This document shows positions 54,607 through 63,344 of a stretch of DNA of 64,000 bases, one piece after another. The notes below the pieces were generated by a model. It was not told the DNA's origin and searched no databases. It saw only the letters and a list, made by a program, of their open reading frames with translations. The DNA comes from Salibacterium qingdaonense (GTDB taxonomy: Bacteria > Bacillota > Bacilli > Bacillales > Marinococcaceae). Position 1 is the first letter of the stretch, and the number at the start of each line of letters is the position of its first letter. Position numbers and translations under genes: made by a program. The stretch spans positions 16,444 to 80,443 of the forward strand of contig NZ_FOTY01000014.1 in assembly GCF_900114715.1 (NCBI RefSeq), written 5' to 3'.

Positions 54607-54634
54607 AAAAGAAAGGCCCGCCCATGACGGACCC
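54607..54634 (-). terminator. terminator after pdp
   Basis: Minus-strand GGTCCG and CGGGCC (one G-T pair) with a 7-nt loop, followed by TTTCTTTT. Confidence 0.7.
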
Positions 54635-54643
54635 TCTTCCTCT

Positions 54644-55945
54644 TTAATGAATCACATCGTACAATAGCTGAGGCGGCTTTGTCTGCTGCGTTTCAATCGT
54701 GTAGGATGACATGATTTTCGCTTCAGCTTCTTCGGTATTTTCGGTGCTGGAGTGCATAACGGCGAGGACCTCTCCTTTCTGCACCATATCCCCGATTTTC
54801 TTATGCAGCATGATGCCGGCGGCCAGGTCAATGGTGGACTCTTTCGTCGTACGTCCGGCGCCAAGCATGCTGGCAGCCGTGCCGATGTCATCCGCTGCAA
54901 TGGAAGCAACATAGCCATCTTCTGCTGCCGTTACTTCTTTTTTATAAGAAGCAGACGAGAGTTTTTCCGGATCATCTGCCACAGCCGGGTCGCCGCCCTG
55001 CCCTGCTATAAAGGTTTTCATCGTTTCAAGGGCTTTTCCGGACCGCACCGCTTCACGCAGACGTTCTTCGGCCTCTTCCGTCGTTTCCGTCAGTCCGGCT
55101 GCCACCACCATATGACTGCCAAGAGCAAGACACAGCTCAAAGATGTCATCCGGACCTTCTCCTTTTAACGTTTCGACAGCCTCTTTCACTTCAAGCGCAT
55201 TGCCGACTGCGTACCCAAGCGGCTGGTTCATATCCGAGATAACGGCTGTCGTATGCCGGCCGGCGCCATTCCCGATATCGACCATCGCTTGGGCAAGCTC
55301 CCGGGCTTCCTTCGTTTCTTTCATGAAAGCACCCGTTCCTGTTTTCACGTCCAGCACGACCGCGTCCGCCCCGGAGGCCAGCTTCTTACTCATAATAGAA
55401 CTGGCGATAAGCGGGATAGAATCCACCGTCGCGGTCACATCACGCAGGCCGTACAACTTTTTGTCAGCCGGGGTTAAATTACCGCTCTGCCCTGTGACAG
55501 CCGCTTTGTTTTCATTTACAAGCCGGTTGAATGTATCTCCGTCAAGCTCCACATCAAAGCCGTTAATCGCTTCGAGCTTATCAATCGTTCCCCCGGTATG
55601 CCCAAGACCTCGTCCGGACATTTTCGCCACCGGTACACCGACAGAGGCAGCGAGCGGAGCCAGGATCAGGGTTGTTGTATCCCCAACCCCGCCTGTGCTG
55701 TGTTTATCGACTTTGACCCCTTCAATACCGGAGAGATCCACCTGGTCCCCCGAAGCTGCCATGGCCTGCGTGAGATGAACCCGTTCATCCGTTGTCATCC
55801 CCTGAAAGAATACCGCCATCGCCAAGGCTGACATCTGATAATCCGGAATGTCACCTGCTGTATACTGTTCTATCATGTCGCTTATCTCTGTTTTCGTTAA
55901 TTCACCGCCGCTGCGTTTTTTCTCAATAACATCAACCATTCTCAT
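54644..55945 (-). CDS. pdp: pyrimidine-nucleoside phosphorylase
   Basis: A 433-aa enzyme splitting uridine and thymidine to base and (deoxy)ribose-1-phosphate. The glycosyl-transferase signature [17 protein letters not shown], the phosphate-binding KHSTGGVGD and a C-terminal domain ([11 protein letters not shown] onward) match the family. AAAGGTG precedes the ATG. It follows nupC by 23 bp and shares its transcript; a terminator and a second operator separate it from xapX-deoB. Confidence 0.96.
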   Translation of the reverse strand: MRMVDVIEKKRSGGELTKTEISDMIEQYTAGDIPDYQMSALAMAVFFQGMTTDERVHLTQAMAASGDQVDLSGIEGVKVDKHSTGGVGDTTTLILAPLAASVGVPVAKMSGRGLGHTGGTIDKLEAINGFDVELDGDTFNRLVNENKAAVTGQSGNLTPADKKLYGLRDVTATVDSIPLIASSIMSKKLASGADAVVLDVKTGTGAFMKETKEARELAQAMVDIGNGAGRHTTAVISDMNQPLGYAVGNALEVKEAVETLKGEGPDDIFELCLALGSHMVVAAGLTETTEEAEERLREAVRSGKALETMKTFIAGQGGDPAVADDPEKLSSASYKKEVTAAEDGYVASIAADDIGTAASMLGAGRTTKESTIDLAAGIMLHKKIGDMVQKGEVLAVMHSSTENTEEAEAKIMSSYTIETQQTKPPQLLYDVIH

Positions 55946-55968
55946 TTTTTATCACCTTTTTCGTTCAT

Positions 55969-57189
55969 TTAGACAAACATTCCCGCAATCGCAGCGCTCA
56001 GCATCGAAGCAAGCGCCCCGGCGATGACCGCGCGCACACCGAGCTGTGCAATTTCCGAGCGTCGTTCCGGCGCCAGACTCCCGATCCCGCCGAGAAGAAT
56101 GGCCAGAGAACTGATATTGGCAAAACCACACAGAGAAAACGTAATGACCGTGATAGCCTTATCCGACAAATCACCAGCTTCAATTTCCGGTGCAAAATTG
56201 GCATATGCCACAAACTCATTCAAAACCAGCTTCTGGCCGACAAATGATCCGGCACGAATCGCTTCTTCCCACGGCACGCCAATCATGAAAGCAACCGGAG
56301 CGAAAACGAATCCGAGAATCCGCTCGATCGTCAATCCGTCTGCGCCGAACCAGGCGCCTACTCCGCCGATAATGCCGTTTACCATTGCAATCAATGCAAT
56401 AAAAGCAAGAAGCATGGCACCGACGTTCAACGCCAGACGCAGTCCTGTGGAAGCACCGTTGGCTGCGGCATCAATGATATTCTGTGATTCTGAGTCTTTT
56501 TCCAGCTCGATATGGTCCGTCGTTTCGGACACTTCGTTTTCCGGCATGATCATCTTTGCCATAATCAAACCGGCCGGAGCAGCCATAAAGCTTGCCGCGA
56601 GCAGGTAATTCAGTGGAATACCAAGTGCAGCATAACCAAACAGCACTGAGCCTGCCACGGAAGCAAGTCCTCCAGTCATTACGGCAAACAGTTCAGATTT
56701 CGTCATATTGGAGAGAAACGGTTTTACGACAAGCGGCGCTTCCGTCTGCCCGACGAAAATGTTGGCAGCCGCCGACATCGATTCTGCTTTGCTCGTTCCA
56801 AGAATATAAGACAGAAAGCCGCCGATCATTTTAATGAACCACTGCATAACACCAATATAATATAATATCGCAATCAAGGAAGAGAAGAAAATAATAACAG
56901 GAAGCGTTTGCAGAGCAAAGACACTTTCTACACTTTCGATAGCAAGCAGATCGCCGAACAGAAAGTTAATTCCTTCATCCGTATAACCGATAATGTTGGA
57001 AACATATTTGGTGAACCATTCCAGCGCCTGTCTTCCTGAATCCCACTGCAGCACAATAAAAGCAAACGTAAGCTGTATCGCCAGTCCCCCGAGGATCGTC
57101 CTCGGCCGGATAGATTTTTTTCTGGCTGAAACGAGAAATGCAAGAAACAGGACAAAGACAATCCCCATCAATCCCCAAAGAAAATCCAT
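55969..57189 (-). CDS. nupC: NupC-type concentrative nucleoside transporter (CNT)
   Basis: A 406-aa membrane symporter. Typical segments: [22 protein letters not shown] (in part), [19 protein letters not shown] and a C-terminal NEFVAYANF plus [11 protein letters not shown]. It imports nucleosides with protons or sodium. TGGAGG precedes the ATG. It begins the nupC-pdp unit, downstream of two palindromic operator-like sites and a cre-like site. Confidence 0.95.
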   Translation of the reverse strand: MDFLWGLMGIVFVLFLAFLVSARKKSIRPRTILGGLAIQLTFAFIVLQWDSGRQALEWFTKYVSNIIGYTDEGINFLFGDLLAIESVESVFALQTLPVIIFFSSLIAILYYIGVMQWFIKMIGGFLSYILGTSKAESMSAAANIFVGQTEAPLVVKPFLSNMTKSELFAVMTGGLASVAGSVLFGYAALGIPLNYLLAASFMAAPAGLIMAKMIMPENEVSETTDHIELEKDSESQNIIDAAANGASTGLRLALNVGAMLLAFIALIAMVNGIIGGVGAWFGADGLTIERILGFVFAPVAFMIGVPWEEAIRAGSFVGQKLVLNEFVAYANFAPEIEAGDLSDKAITVITFSLCGFANISSLAILLGGIGSLAPERRSEIAQLGVRAVIAGALASMLSAAIAGMFV

Positions 57190-57215
57190 GATAAAACCTC
57201 CATATATATATAGTG

Positions 57216-57229
57216 AGTAAGCGTTTTCT
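57216..57229 (-). promoter_or_regulatory. cre-like CcpA site upstream of nupC
   Basis: AGTAAGCGTTTTCT (plus strand) matches the Bacillus cre consensus TGWAARCGYTWNCW at 13 of 14 positions and is nearly identical to the fru site at 12285. It lies about 27 bp before the nupC ATG. Confidence 0.65.
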
Positions 57230-57257
57230 AAAAACTGCGTTAAAAGAACCCTATGTC

Positions 57258-57271
57258 GTTAGACGTCCAAC
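57258..57271. promoter_or_regulatory. operator-like palindrome, proximal to nupC
   Basis: GTTAGACGTCCAAC, identical to the copy at 57356. It lies 4 bp downstream of the proposed -10, over the expected transcription start. Confidence 0.65.
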
Positions 57272-57275
57272 CTCT

Positions 57276-57305
57276 ATAATTAAAAAATAAGGAAAGCCCT
57301 TTCAA
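57276..57305 (-). promoter_or_regulatory. possible nupC-pdp promoter
   Basis: -35 TTGAAA (57305-57300), 18-bp spacer, -10 AATTAT (57281-57276). The -10 matches consensus at 4 of 6 positions. Confidence 0.45.
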
Positions 57306-57355
57306 TAAATGATGATATCCTCTCCCCTGTTCGGAATGTTGTATTCATTGTAAAG

Positions 57356-57369
57356 GTTAGACGTCCAAC
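57356..57369. promoter_or_regulatory. operator-like palindrome, distal to nupC
   Basis: GTTAGACGTCCAAC, 98 bp from the proximal copy and about 50 bp upstream of the proposed -35. Two sites on one promoter suggest looping or cooperative repression. Confidence 0.6.
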
Positions 57370-57502
57370 AACACAACCCTTTTTTCATAAGAAAAGCATA
57401 AAAGGCCCGTCGGAGTGCACGAACGTCTTTTTTCGCGCGGCAGTCTGCCTAAAACGATGATACGGTAGTCCCTTGATTACGTTTTGACTGCTCCTATGTA
57501 CT

Positions 57503-57535
57503 GTAAACGTCATTATGACCTGTTCTATGTCACGT
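57503..57535. repeat. element shared with the 38-kb repeat block
   Basis: GTAAACGTCATTAT, then CCTGT and TATGTCACGT, repeat with small gaps at 38590-38624, right where the 240-bp array ends. Two distant intergenic regions thus share this element. Confidence 0.6.
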
Positions 57536-57592
57536 TTGGCCGGAGTCCACCGGTCAAAAACTGTCTTATGATCAGTTTATACTTACGTTTTC

Positions 57593-57772
57593 GGTATCCT
57601 CCCGCCGCTTTTTGGCCGTAAGATAAGAAAAGCCGTCTGCTCTTCCACCGCCGTATCCCCTGGATCAATCAATGCTTCACGTGCCGCTCCGCGGGTCTCA
57701 TCAACAAGCGCGCCTTCATATCGTTCAAGCCTTCGAAGCGAAAGGTCCCCCCCCCTCCACTTATGCGTGAGT
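57593..57772 (-). other. short open reading frame without a start, possible gene remnant
   Basis: The minus strand reads about 60 codons without a stop, including ERYEGALVDETRGAAREA and AFLILRPKSGGRIPKT, before TAA at 57593. Composition looks coding, but there is no ATG/GTG/TTG start with a ribosome site. It may be a decayed gene fragment or part of a dispersed repeat. The rest of 57370-57846 holds no gene I can support. Confidence 0.3.
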
Positions 57773-57786
57773 TACCTTTTTTTCAC

Positions 57787-57817
57787 AAAAAAGAGACTGT
57801 ACCTCTTGATACAGCCC
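57787..57817 (-). terminator. terminator after the epimerase gene
   Basis: Minus-strand CTGTA / TACAG with flanking pairs, followed by TTTTTT, just past the gene ending at 57847. Confidence 0.7.
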
Positions 57818-57846
57818 CAATGAAAGTTTAACAGCACCTCCAGGAA

Positions 57847-58908
57847 TTAATATAATCCAAGTCCCGGTCTATTAGACAGTTCAGCGGTGTTTCCCTGCCA
57901 TTTCATCCCTCCTTGTTCGACTTGATCCTGCAGCCAGAGCGCAGCATCAAGGTCATATTTTGTAATATTACTGTGAGCGTAAGCCAGATGCGCGGCCGCT
58001 GTGACGGATAGGTGCGATTCCATCATACTTCCGATCATACATTCCACCCCGGCGCTTTGGGCCATATCAGCTATCTGCCTGGCCCTGCGCAAGCCCCCGC
58101 ATTTCATCAGTTTAATATTAAGCAGGTCCACGGCTTCCTCTTTTATTAATCGAAAAGCATCAGCCGGCGAAAAAACACTTTCATCCGCCATGATCGGAGT
58201 ATCAACTCTTTCCCGGATATATTTTAAACCGGCTGTATCACCAGCAGGGACCGGTTGTTCCACTAATTCAAGATTTGTTTTTTCTTCAAGCGCGCGGATA
58301 ATTTTGACAGCATTCTTACTGCTCCATCCCTGATTGGCATCCAGACGAAGCTTCACACTGTCTCCGACCGCTTCGCGAACCTTTGTGATACGCTCTATAT
58401 CCAGCTCTTCCTCGTTGCCCACTTTTATTTTTAATACGTCAAAACCCTGTTCCTTGGACAGTTTTGCACTGTCCTGCATTTTCTCAAGATCATCGATACT
58501 GATCGTCATATCGGTAACAGGAAATACGGCGCCCCCGCCAAGGTATTGATGAAGGGGCAGGCCGAAAGTTTTACAATAGGCGTCATGCAGAGCAATATCA
58601 ACCGCAGCTTTGGCACTCGTGTTCGCCACGCAGCTTTCCTGCACAGCGGCTAAAATGTCTTCCAACTGCTCAATATCCCGCCCAATTACCGCTTGTTTCA
58701 CCGGCCCCTCTATGGCGGCTTCGATGCTTTCCAGTGATTCTCCAGTAATCTGCCATGTGGAAGAAGCGGACCCAAGGCCGCTCTCTTCATTTTCAAGCTG
58801 GATGGTTACATCCACTACTTCAATAGAATTAATACTCCGAAGTGCTGTTTTAAAAGACTTTTCCAAAGGCAGTAATGTTTTTTGTGTTGATAATTCAATG
58901 ATTTTCAC
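57847..58908 (-). CDS. ykfB: enolase-superfamily dipeptide epimerase (L-Ala-D/L-Glu epimerase type)
   Basis: A 353-aa muconate-lactonizing-group enzyme. Catalytic and metal residues are visible: KIKVG (KxK), DANQGW, VEQPV, ADES and the second Lys in NIKLMKCGG. Close relatives (YkfB/AEE) epimerise L-Ala-D-Glu from recycled murein, though this group also includes other dipeptide epimerases. GTG 58908 follows AAGGAG; an upstream ATG has no site. It is downstream of a DUF819 carrier. Confidence 0.8.
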   Translation of the reverse strand: MKIIELSTQKTLLPLEKSFKTALRSINSIEVVDVTIQLENEESGLGSASSTWQITGESLESIEAAIEGPVKQAVIGRDIEQLEDILAAVQESCVANTSAKAAVDIALHDAYCKTFGLPLHQYLGGGAVFPVTDMTISIDDLEKMQDSAKLSKEQGFDVLKIKVGNEEELDIERITKVREAVGDSVKLRLDANQGWSSKNAVKIIRALEEKTNLELVEQPVPAGDTAGLKYIRERVDTPIMADESVFSPADAFRLIKEEAVDLLNIKLMKCGGLRRARQIADMAQSAGVECMIGSMMESHLSVTAAAHLAYAHSNITKYDLDAALWLQDQVEQGGMKWQGNTAELSNRPGLGLY

Positions 58909-58964
58909 GACGTCAGACTCCTTTTTTCCGATATCTCTCATTGCTCCATGGTTTGAAGCTGTTT

Positions 58965-60131
58965 TTACAAAAAGGACAATAATTGGGCGGTAAGCAGGCC
59001 GAAATAAGTGCCAAAGAAGGAACCGGCCAGGGCCATTACCACTCCGATGGGAATGAGTGCACGGTGATAGGCACCGGCAAGCAGCGGAGCGGAGGCCATA
59101 CCGCCGATATTGGCCAGGCTTGAGACACCTAGTGTAAATAAATCCAGCTTAAATACCTTCGCTGCCAAAGCCATGATAAGGGCATGGATAGCCAAAATGA
59201 TAAAACCGGAGATAATATAAACAGGCGCCTGCCAAAAATCAGAGAAATCAGCTCTGGACGCAATTAAAGCAATCACAATATAAAGAAAGACATTGGCTAT
59301 ATCCATGGAGCCTGGGATTTTGGATACTCTTGTCATGGCGAGCAGAACCCCTGCTATAGAAACAATGAAAATAGTCCATGTGAGCGGACTGATGATATCA
59401 CCGTAGGATGGGAGCAGACCGCCAATACTCGTAGCAAGAGCAGAGCCGAATATACCTATAGCAATTAATCCCATTAAATGAACGAAGCTTGTTTTTTCAT
59501 TCTGCTTTTGTTCCTCTTCTTCTATCAGCTCTTTGCTTACTTCATCAAGGTGAGAGGTGTTTGCTTTTGCCCAGCGGTTAAAGACGGCCGCAAACGGAAC
59601 AAGCCAGAACATAGCCATTACCCAGGTGGAATAGTTAATGGTATCCATCACCAGCGCATAACCAAAGATATTTTCCGGAATGTCCAGAATTCCCTGAATG
59701 ATGGCCATATTGGCAGATCCGCCGGTCCAACTTCCCGACAATGCACCTAGTGCCTGCCAGGTATCTGTGACATAAAGACCTTTAAAGATGAGATACGTTA
59801 CAACAAATCCGAGAATGATGCTGAACACCGCCGTAAAGTAACCAATCAGCATTTTGGGACCAAGCTTGATAAGCTTTCGTAAATCACAGTTTAATAACAT
59901 TAAAAGAATCAAAGCTGGTAAAATCGCATCTCTTACGGTACCGTACGTATTGTCAACGGATTCACTGTCCCCCAGCACACCGATGGTTTTTAAAAAGGCA
60001 CCAGCAAAATAAATGAGGATAATACCAGGTACATACTTGAAAAACCTGCTGTCCGAGCTTTTTTCGATATAAGCAATAAGCCCGGCCAGTCCAATCATGA
60101 TCCCTAAATACAAAAAACCCTCCTGAATCAT
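58965..60131 (-). CDS. DUF819 family membrane protein (YjcL-like)
   Basis: A 388-aa protein with about ten predicted helices. The core includes GALSGSWTGGSANMAIIQG and a C-terminal GVSSLANIGGMASAPLLAGAY, both glycine-rich repeats typical of DUF819. It is probably a transporter; the neighbouring epimerase suggests a murein dipeptide or amino acid as cargo, but that is inference. GAAAGGAG precedes the ATG. Confidence 0.85.
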   Translation of the reverse strand: MIQEGFLYLGIMIGLAGLIAYIEKSSDSRFFKYVPGIILIYFAGAFLKTIGVLGDSESVDNTYGTVRDAILPALILLMLLNCDLRKLIKLGPKMLIGYFTAVFSIILGFVVTYLIFKGLYVTDTWQALGALSGSWTGGSANMAIIQGILDIPENIFGYALVMDTINYSTWVMAMFWLVPFAAVFNRWAKANTSHLDEVSKELIEEEEQKQNEKTSFVHLMGLIAIGIFGSALATSIGGLLPSYGDIISPLTWTIFIVSIAGVLLAMTRVSKIPGSMDIANVFLYIVIALIASRADFSDFWQAPVYIISGFIILAIHALIMALAAKVFKLDLFTLGVSSLANIGGMASAPLLAGAYHRALIPIGVVMALAGSFFGTYFGLLTAQLLSFL

Positions 60132-60172
60132 GGAAAAACTCCTTTCATTCTAAAAAGTGTCATAATATAAGA

Positions 60173-60216
60173 AAAACCCAGCCAATAGGAAAAATAATTC
60201 CTATCAGCTGGGTTTT
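60173..60216 (-). terminator. terminator between DUF3870 and DUF819 genes
   Basis: AACCCAGC / GCTGGGTT with inner ATAGGAA / TTCCTAT arms, flanked by A and T runs, gives a long two-part stem. Confidence 0.8.
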
Positions 60217-60252
60217 ATCTACGTATCAATAGATAAAGCAGCGTGATTTCAG

Positions 60253-60573
60253 CTATTCTGATTCAAGTGCCTGTTCATATTTTATCCGGGCATGCTTAAA
60301 AGCGGTTATAATCGCTTTTTGAGAAGAACCTAGATAACGATTCGTCACACTGTTTGTTACAGCATCACTATCCCAGATTTTGTGACCGGTGAACAGGCTT
60401 TGTACAAACTTTTTAGTCAATCCCAAAACCGAAGTACAGTCCGCATCTACAATAGTGCCGTCCGTGCGGTCAATGACAAAACCTACAAAAAAAGTGTCGT
60501 ACTGCTTCATAATGGGGTTGTTTCCAGGAGATTTTGCTTCTCCCACAACGTAAACTGTTTTCTCGTCATACAT
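60253..60573 (-). CDS. DUF3870 domain protein
   Basis: A 106-aa soluble protein matching the DUF3870 pattern: TVYVVGEAKSPGNNPI, FFVGFVIDRTDGTIVDADC, and YLGSSQKAIITAFKHAR. The invariant-looking GEAK, DADC Cys and RYLGSSQKA suggest a small-ligand site. Function unknown; relatives often sit near amino-acid or dipeptide use genes. It has its own promoter and a terminator after it, so it may be transcribed apart from DUF819. Confidence 0.85.
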   Translation of the reverse strand: MYDEKTVYVVGEAKSPGNNPIMKQYDTFFVGFVIDRTDGTIVDADCTSVLGLTKKFVQSLFTGHKIWDSDAVTNSVTNRYLGSSQKAIITAFKHARIKYEQALESE

Positions 60574-60674
60574 GGGCTCGTGCTCCTGAAAAGTCAGTCA
60601 GACTCCATAAGGGATTTTATCCGGGCAGGATAAAGTCACGAAATAGAATGAACTGCTTTTGGAGATTTTTCTAA

Positions 60675-60703
60675 ATATTAACACATCTAAAAATTATCCA
60701 CAA
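60675..60703 (-). promoter_or_regulatory. possible promoter of the DUF3870 gene
   Basis: -35 TTGTGG (60703-60698), 17-bp spacer, -10 TAATAT (60680-60675). Confidence 0.5.
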
Positions 60704-60782
60704 CAGTAAATTGTTATGTCTTGTTATACTTTCTGCCGCGACAGGTTCTGGACCATGCGCGGTTGGCGCTGAAACTGGATCC

Positions 60783-60809
60783 AAAAAAAAGACAGCTTCT
60801 ACAGCTGCC
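60783..60809 (-). terminator. terminator of the GntR gene
   Basis: GGCAGCT pairs with AGCTGTC (one G-T pair), then TTTTTTTT; the stem starts within the last codons of the gene. Confidence 0.8.
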
Positions 60810-61524
60810 TTCTTCGAAATACATTAAAACTGATTTGATCGGATTTGAAAAAGTTAATCGAGTACAGCACCGGTTCATCTGCCATGTCATAATGGACCTG
60901 TTTCAATACGAGGAGCGGCGAACCGTTTTCGCACTGCAGCATCGTACTGATTTCTTCATGATAGCCCATCGTTTCAATATTGGCTTTGGCGTAGCTGATT
61001 GTCACGCCTGCCTTTTTCTCCAGCGAGAGCAGCATCGATTCTTCATCCAGGTTGTAATCCTCTTCAAGCAGCCCCGCCGGAATCTTGTCCACGCAATAGA
61101 CAAGCGGATCGTCATCCGCAGTCCGGATACGCTTAATCAGATACACCTGCTCGTCTTCACCAAGTGTAAGCTCTTTTTTATCATCGCCATGCGGCTCGGC
61201 GAAACCGGTGAATAAAATATCTGTCCCCGGTGTTTTTCCTTCGCGTTCAATCATGTCTGTAATACTGAACAACTCTTCAATACCGCCGGAAAACACCGGT
61301 TTTTTGTTCACAAACGTGCCGATTCCGTGTTTTCGCACCATGATGTGCTCTTCTTCGAGAATCCGCAGCGCTTCACGGAGGGTGTTCCGGGAAACATGAA
61401 GCTGTTTCGCATACTCGTTCTCTGACGGCAGGCGCTCCCCGGGTTCCAGCTCCCCATTTCTGATTTTCTCTTTTATTTCTTCAATAACCGTCACGTAGCG
61501 GGGATGTTGAAATGGATTTGTCAT
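60799..61524 (-). CDS. GntR-family regulator with UTRA domain (HutC/FarR type)
   Basis: A 241-aa repressor. The N-terminal winged helix (about 8-72) has the FadR/HutC core GERLPSENEYAKQLHVSRNTLREAL (in part). A UTRA ligand domain follows (about 95-235; VYCVDKIPAGLL). Many relatives bind GT...AC-ended palindromes and small acids, sugars or nucleosides. Candidate targets are the neighbouring DUF3870/DUF819/epimerase genes, or the GTTRGACGTCCAAC sites of nupC and xapX, whose GT/AC ends fit GntR habits. AGGAGGCT-like TGGAGG precedes the ATG. Confidence 0.88.
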   Translation of the reverse strand: MTNPFQHPRYVTVIEEIKEKIRNGELEPGERLPSENEYAKQLHVSRNTLREALRILEEEHIMVRKHGIGTFVNKKPVFSGGIEELFSITDMIEREGKTPGTDILFTGFAEPHGDDKKELTLGEDEQVYLIKRIRTADDDPLVYCVDKIPAGLLEEDYNLDEESMLLSLEKKAGVTISYAKANIETMGYHEEISTMLQCENGSPLLVLKQVHYDMADEPVLYSINFFKSDQISFNVFRRRQL

Positions 61525-61611
61525 GATAAGCCTCCAGCATTCTTCTATCTATTATAGTATCAGACAACTTCAACACCCGTCTATCAGATATCGGCGCGCA
61601 TCGATGCTTCC

Positions 61612-62298
61612 TTACATCGCATGCTTTACTCCTTTTTTCACAAGCAGCCAGTTTGCCGGGTAACTCGTAAGAAAGCCGAGCATCATCGCGATCTGCATCA
61701 TAAACCAGAATACCGCGCCGCTTGGTTCCGGCGGCTGGGCAAACAGGAGATAGTGGGATACAGCCATCCAGCCGAACATGCCGACTTCAAACGCAATAAG
61801 CGACCACGTATCTGCTTTGACCGCGTTCTTCAGCTTCTCCCGGGGACTTCCTTTTCCATGGGCCCCCATGCCGTAGTACTGAAAAGCGATCCCGAAAATG
61901 TAGGCCAGCACAAATTCCACCGCGTATTCCGCAAACAGTGTGCTCCCTGCGATAGTCAGTCCTGTCAGCACGACAATCGGCACACCGATCATATCGCCGA
62001 GCGAGCAGCCGCTGCTACAGTGGGTCGTAGATACAAAAACACTTTGCCAGAACGGCTTGTTTTGATGTTCGTGGTGTTCGTGGTGTTCATGCTGATGATG
62101 ATGGGGATGTTTATTCTGCCCCAGCTTCCAGTACGCCCACAAGCCGATTACCGGAAAATAGAGTCCGGTCAGCGGCCAGACGACATTCATAATAGGCATC
62201 ATCTGCTGCGGGCGCCGCACCACATCTATCGTGATATAGACAGCCTGCAGCACCCCCACTATAATAAACAGCCACGATATGATTTCCATCGCACTCAT
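61612..62298 (-). CDS. DUF4396 membrane protein with His-rich cytosolic loop
   Basis: A 228-aa protein with about six predicted membrane helices. A loop after helix 2 is extremely His-rich (HPHHHQHEHHEHHEHQ), followed by the conserved THCSSGCSLGD motif with two Cys. Both suggest metal binding or transport, but DUF4396 has no assigned function. ATG 62298 follows AAAGGAG. Not clearly in an operon. Confidence 0.8.
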   Translation of the reverse strand: MSAMEIISWLFIIVGVLQAVYITIDVVRRPQQMMPIMNVVWPLTGLYFPVIGLWAYWKLGQNKHPHHHQHEHHEHHEHQNKPFWQSVFVSTTHCSSGCSLGDMIGVPIVVLTGLTIAGSTLFAEYAVEFVLAYIFGIAFQYYGMGAHGKGSPREKLKNAVKADTWSLIAFEVGMFGWMAVSHYLLFAQPPEPSGAVFWFMMQIAMMLGFLTSYPANWLLVKKGVKHAM

Positions 62299-62614
62299 CG
62301 TCAAAACTCCTTTTACAGGTAAACTCCGTAAGAACAGGATACCCGGTGAATCACAGGAGCAAACAGTCCAGGAAGGAAAAAATAAGCGGAGATACCGGCG
62401 TATCGAGGGTTGAATACTGCAGTATCCGGATGCTTCGCCGGTACAGTAAGATGACTGCAGGCAGATGGATATCCTCCGGGCTTTCGCAGCAACACTCTAA
62501 TATCGTTTATGATAACACAAATAGAACGCAAAGCCGGTCGTACGGGGTTATTCCGGTACAGTTTCTTTATGATAGTATGGGGTGAAAGCTTTTGTTTAAA
62601 GAGGAGGCCCTATC
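62299..62614. other. 316-bp divergent intergenic region
   Basis: It separates the DUF4396 gene (minus) and a small membrane gene (plus). The palindrome ATACTGCAGTAT lies at 62414-62425. No clear promoter consensus is seen; otherwise unremarkable. Confidence 0.35.
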
Positions 62615-63040
62615 ATGGATGATCGTTTAAATAACGGGACATCAAACTCCGTCAAAGTAGAAAATATGAAAATGAAAATAGCCCTTCTTTCTTTATTTAC
62701 ATTTGGTATACACTTTATTCTTCTGTACATAAGCGGTTGGCATCAACCTTCCAGCCACTCTGTCATGGGACCTATTTTTTTCAGTGCTTTTGTTACAGCC
62801 GTGCCATACATGATTTTTGTTTATATCCCCGCACGATTCATATTCACACGGCAGATACGGGGATGGATGAAACATGTTTTATTTCTTCTTATCTCGTACG
62901 GCTTATTCTACCTATTATCCATGATGAGTGAGGAACTGGGGGATTTGATGGGGATAGACTATATCCCATTCACCCTCCTTTTATTTTCAGCCTTTTTACT
63001 ATGGGACAGTATGTCAAAGGCGCTGGACGAAGAGGAATAG
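62615..63040 (+). CDS. small membrane protein, four predicted helices
   Basis: A 141-aa protein. A polar N terminus of about 20 residues is followed by four hydrophobic helices (near 23-41, 51-72, 85-104 and 112-131) and an acidic tail. The order resembles the UPF0715 family, but the match is weak. Function unknown. GAGGAGG precedes the ATG at good spacing. Confidence 0.6.
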   Translation: MDDRLNNGTSNSVKVENMKMKIALLSLFTFGIHFILLYISGWHQPSSHSVMGPIFFSAFVTAVPYMIFVYIPARFIFTRQIRGWMKHVLFLLISYGLFYLLSMMSEELGDLMGIDYIPFTLLLFSAFLLWDSMSKALDEEE

Positions 63041-63195
63041 CTCCTCGCCGGCGCATGATGTCATCGGTCCACCGGGTAAATCATCTACTGTTACATCCAT
63101 CAGACTTGCTGCCGGCAGTATGTTATCCACAGGACAGGAGTCCATCTCGTTTATTCAACTAAACGTTTGTAATTTGCTTGCAATTGACCTCTTAC

Positions 63196-63238
63196 CATAA
63201 AAATAACGCCGGGCCGAGGAAGTCCCTCAAACCGGCGT
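63196..63238 (-). terminator. hairpin in the 304-bp gap before the HepT-like frame
   Basis: ACGCCGG (63206-63212) pairs with CCGGCGT (63232-63238). On the minus strand it is followed by TATTTTTA, suiting termination of the HepT-like frame. The rest of 63041-63344 holds nothing I recognise. Confidence 0.6.
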
Positions 63239-63344
63239 CATTGGCGCAATTATGTATGGTGGAGCATATCGGGACCCGCACCGATGATCTCTTGGCTGCC
63301 AGCCAAGCGCTCTCCTGCCATTATCGGTAACACTGCCCCACTTC

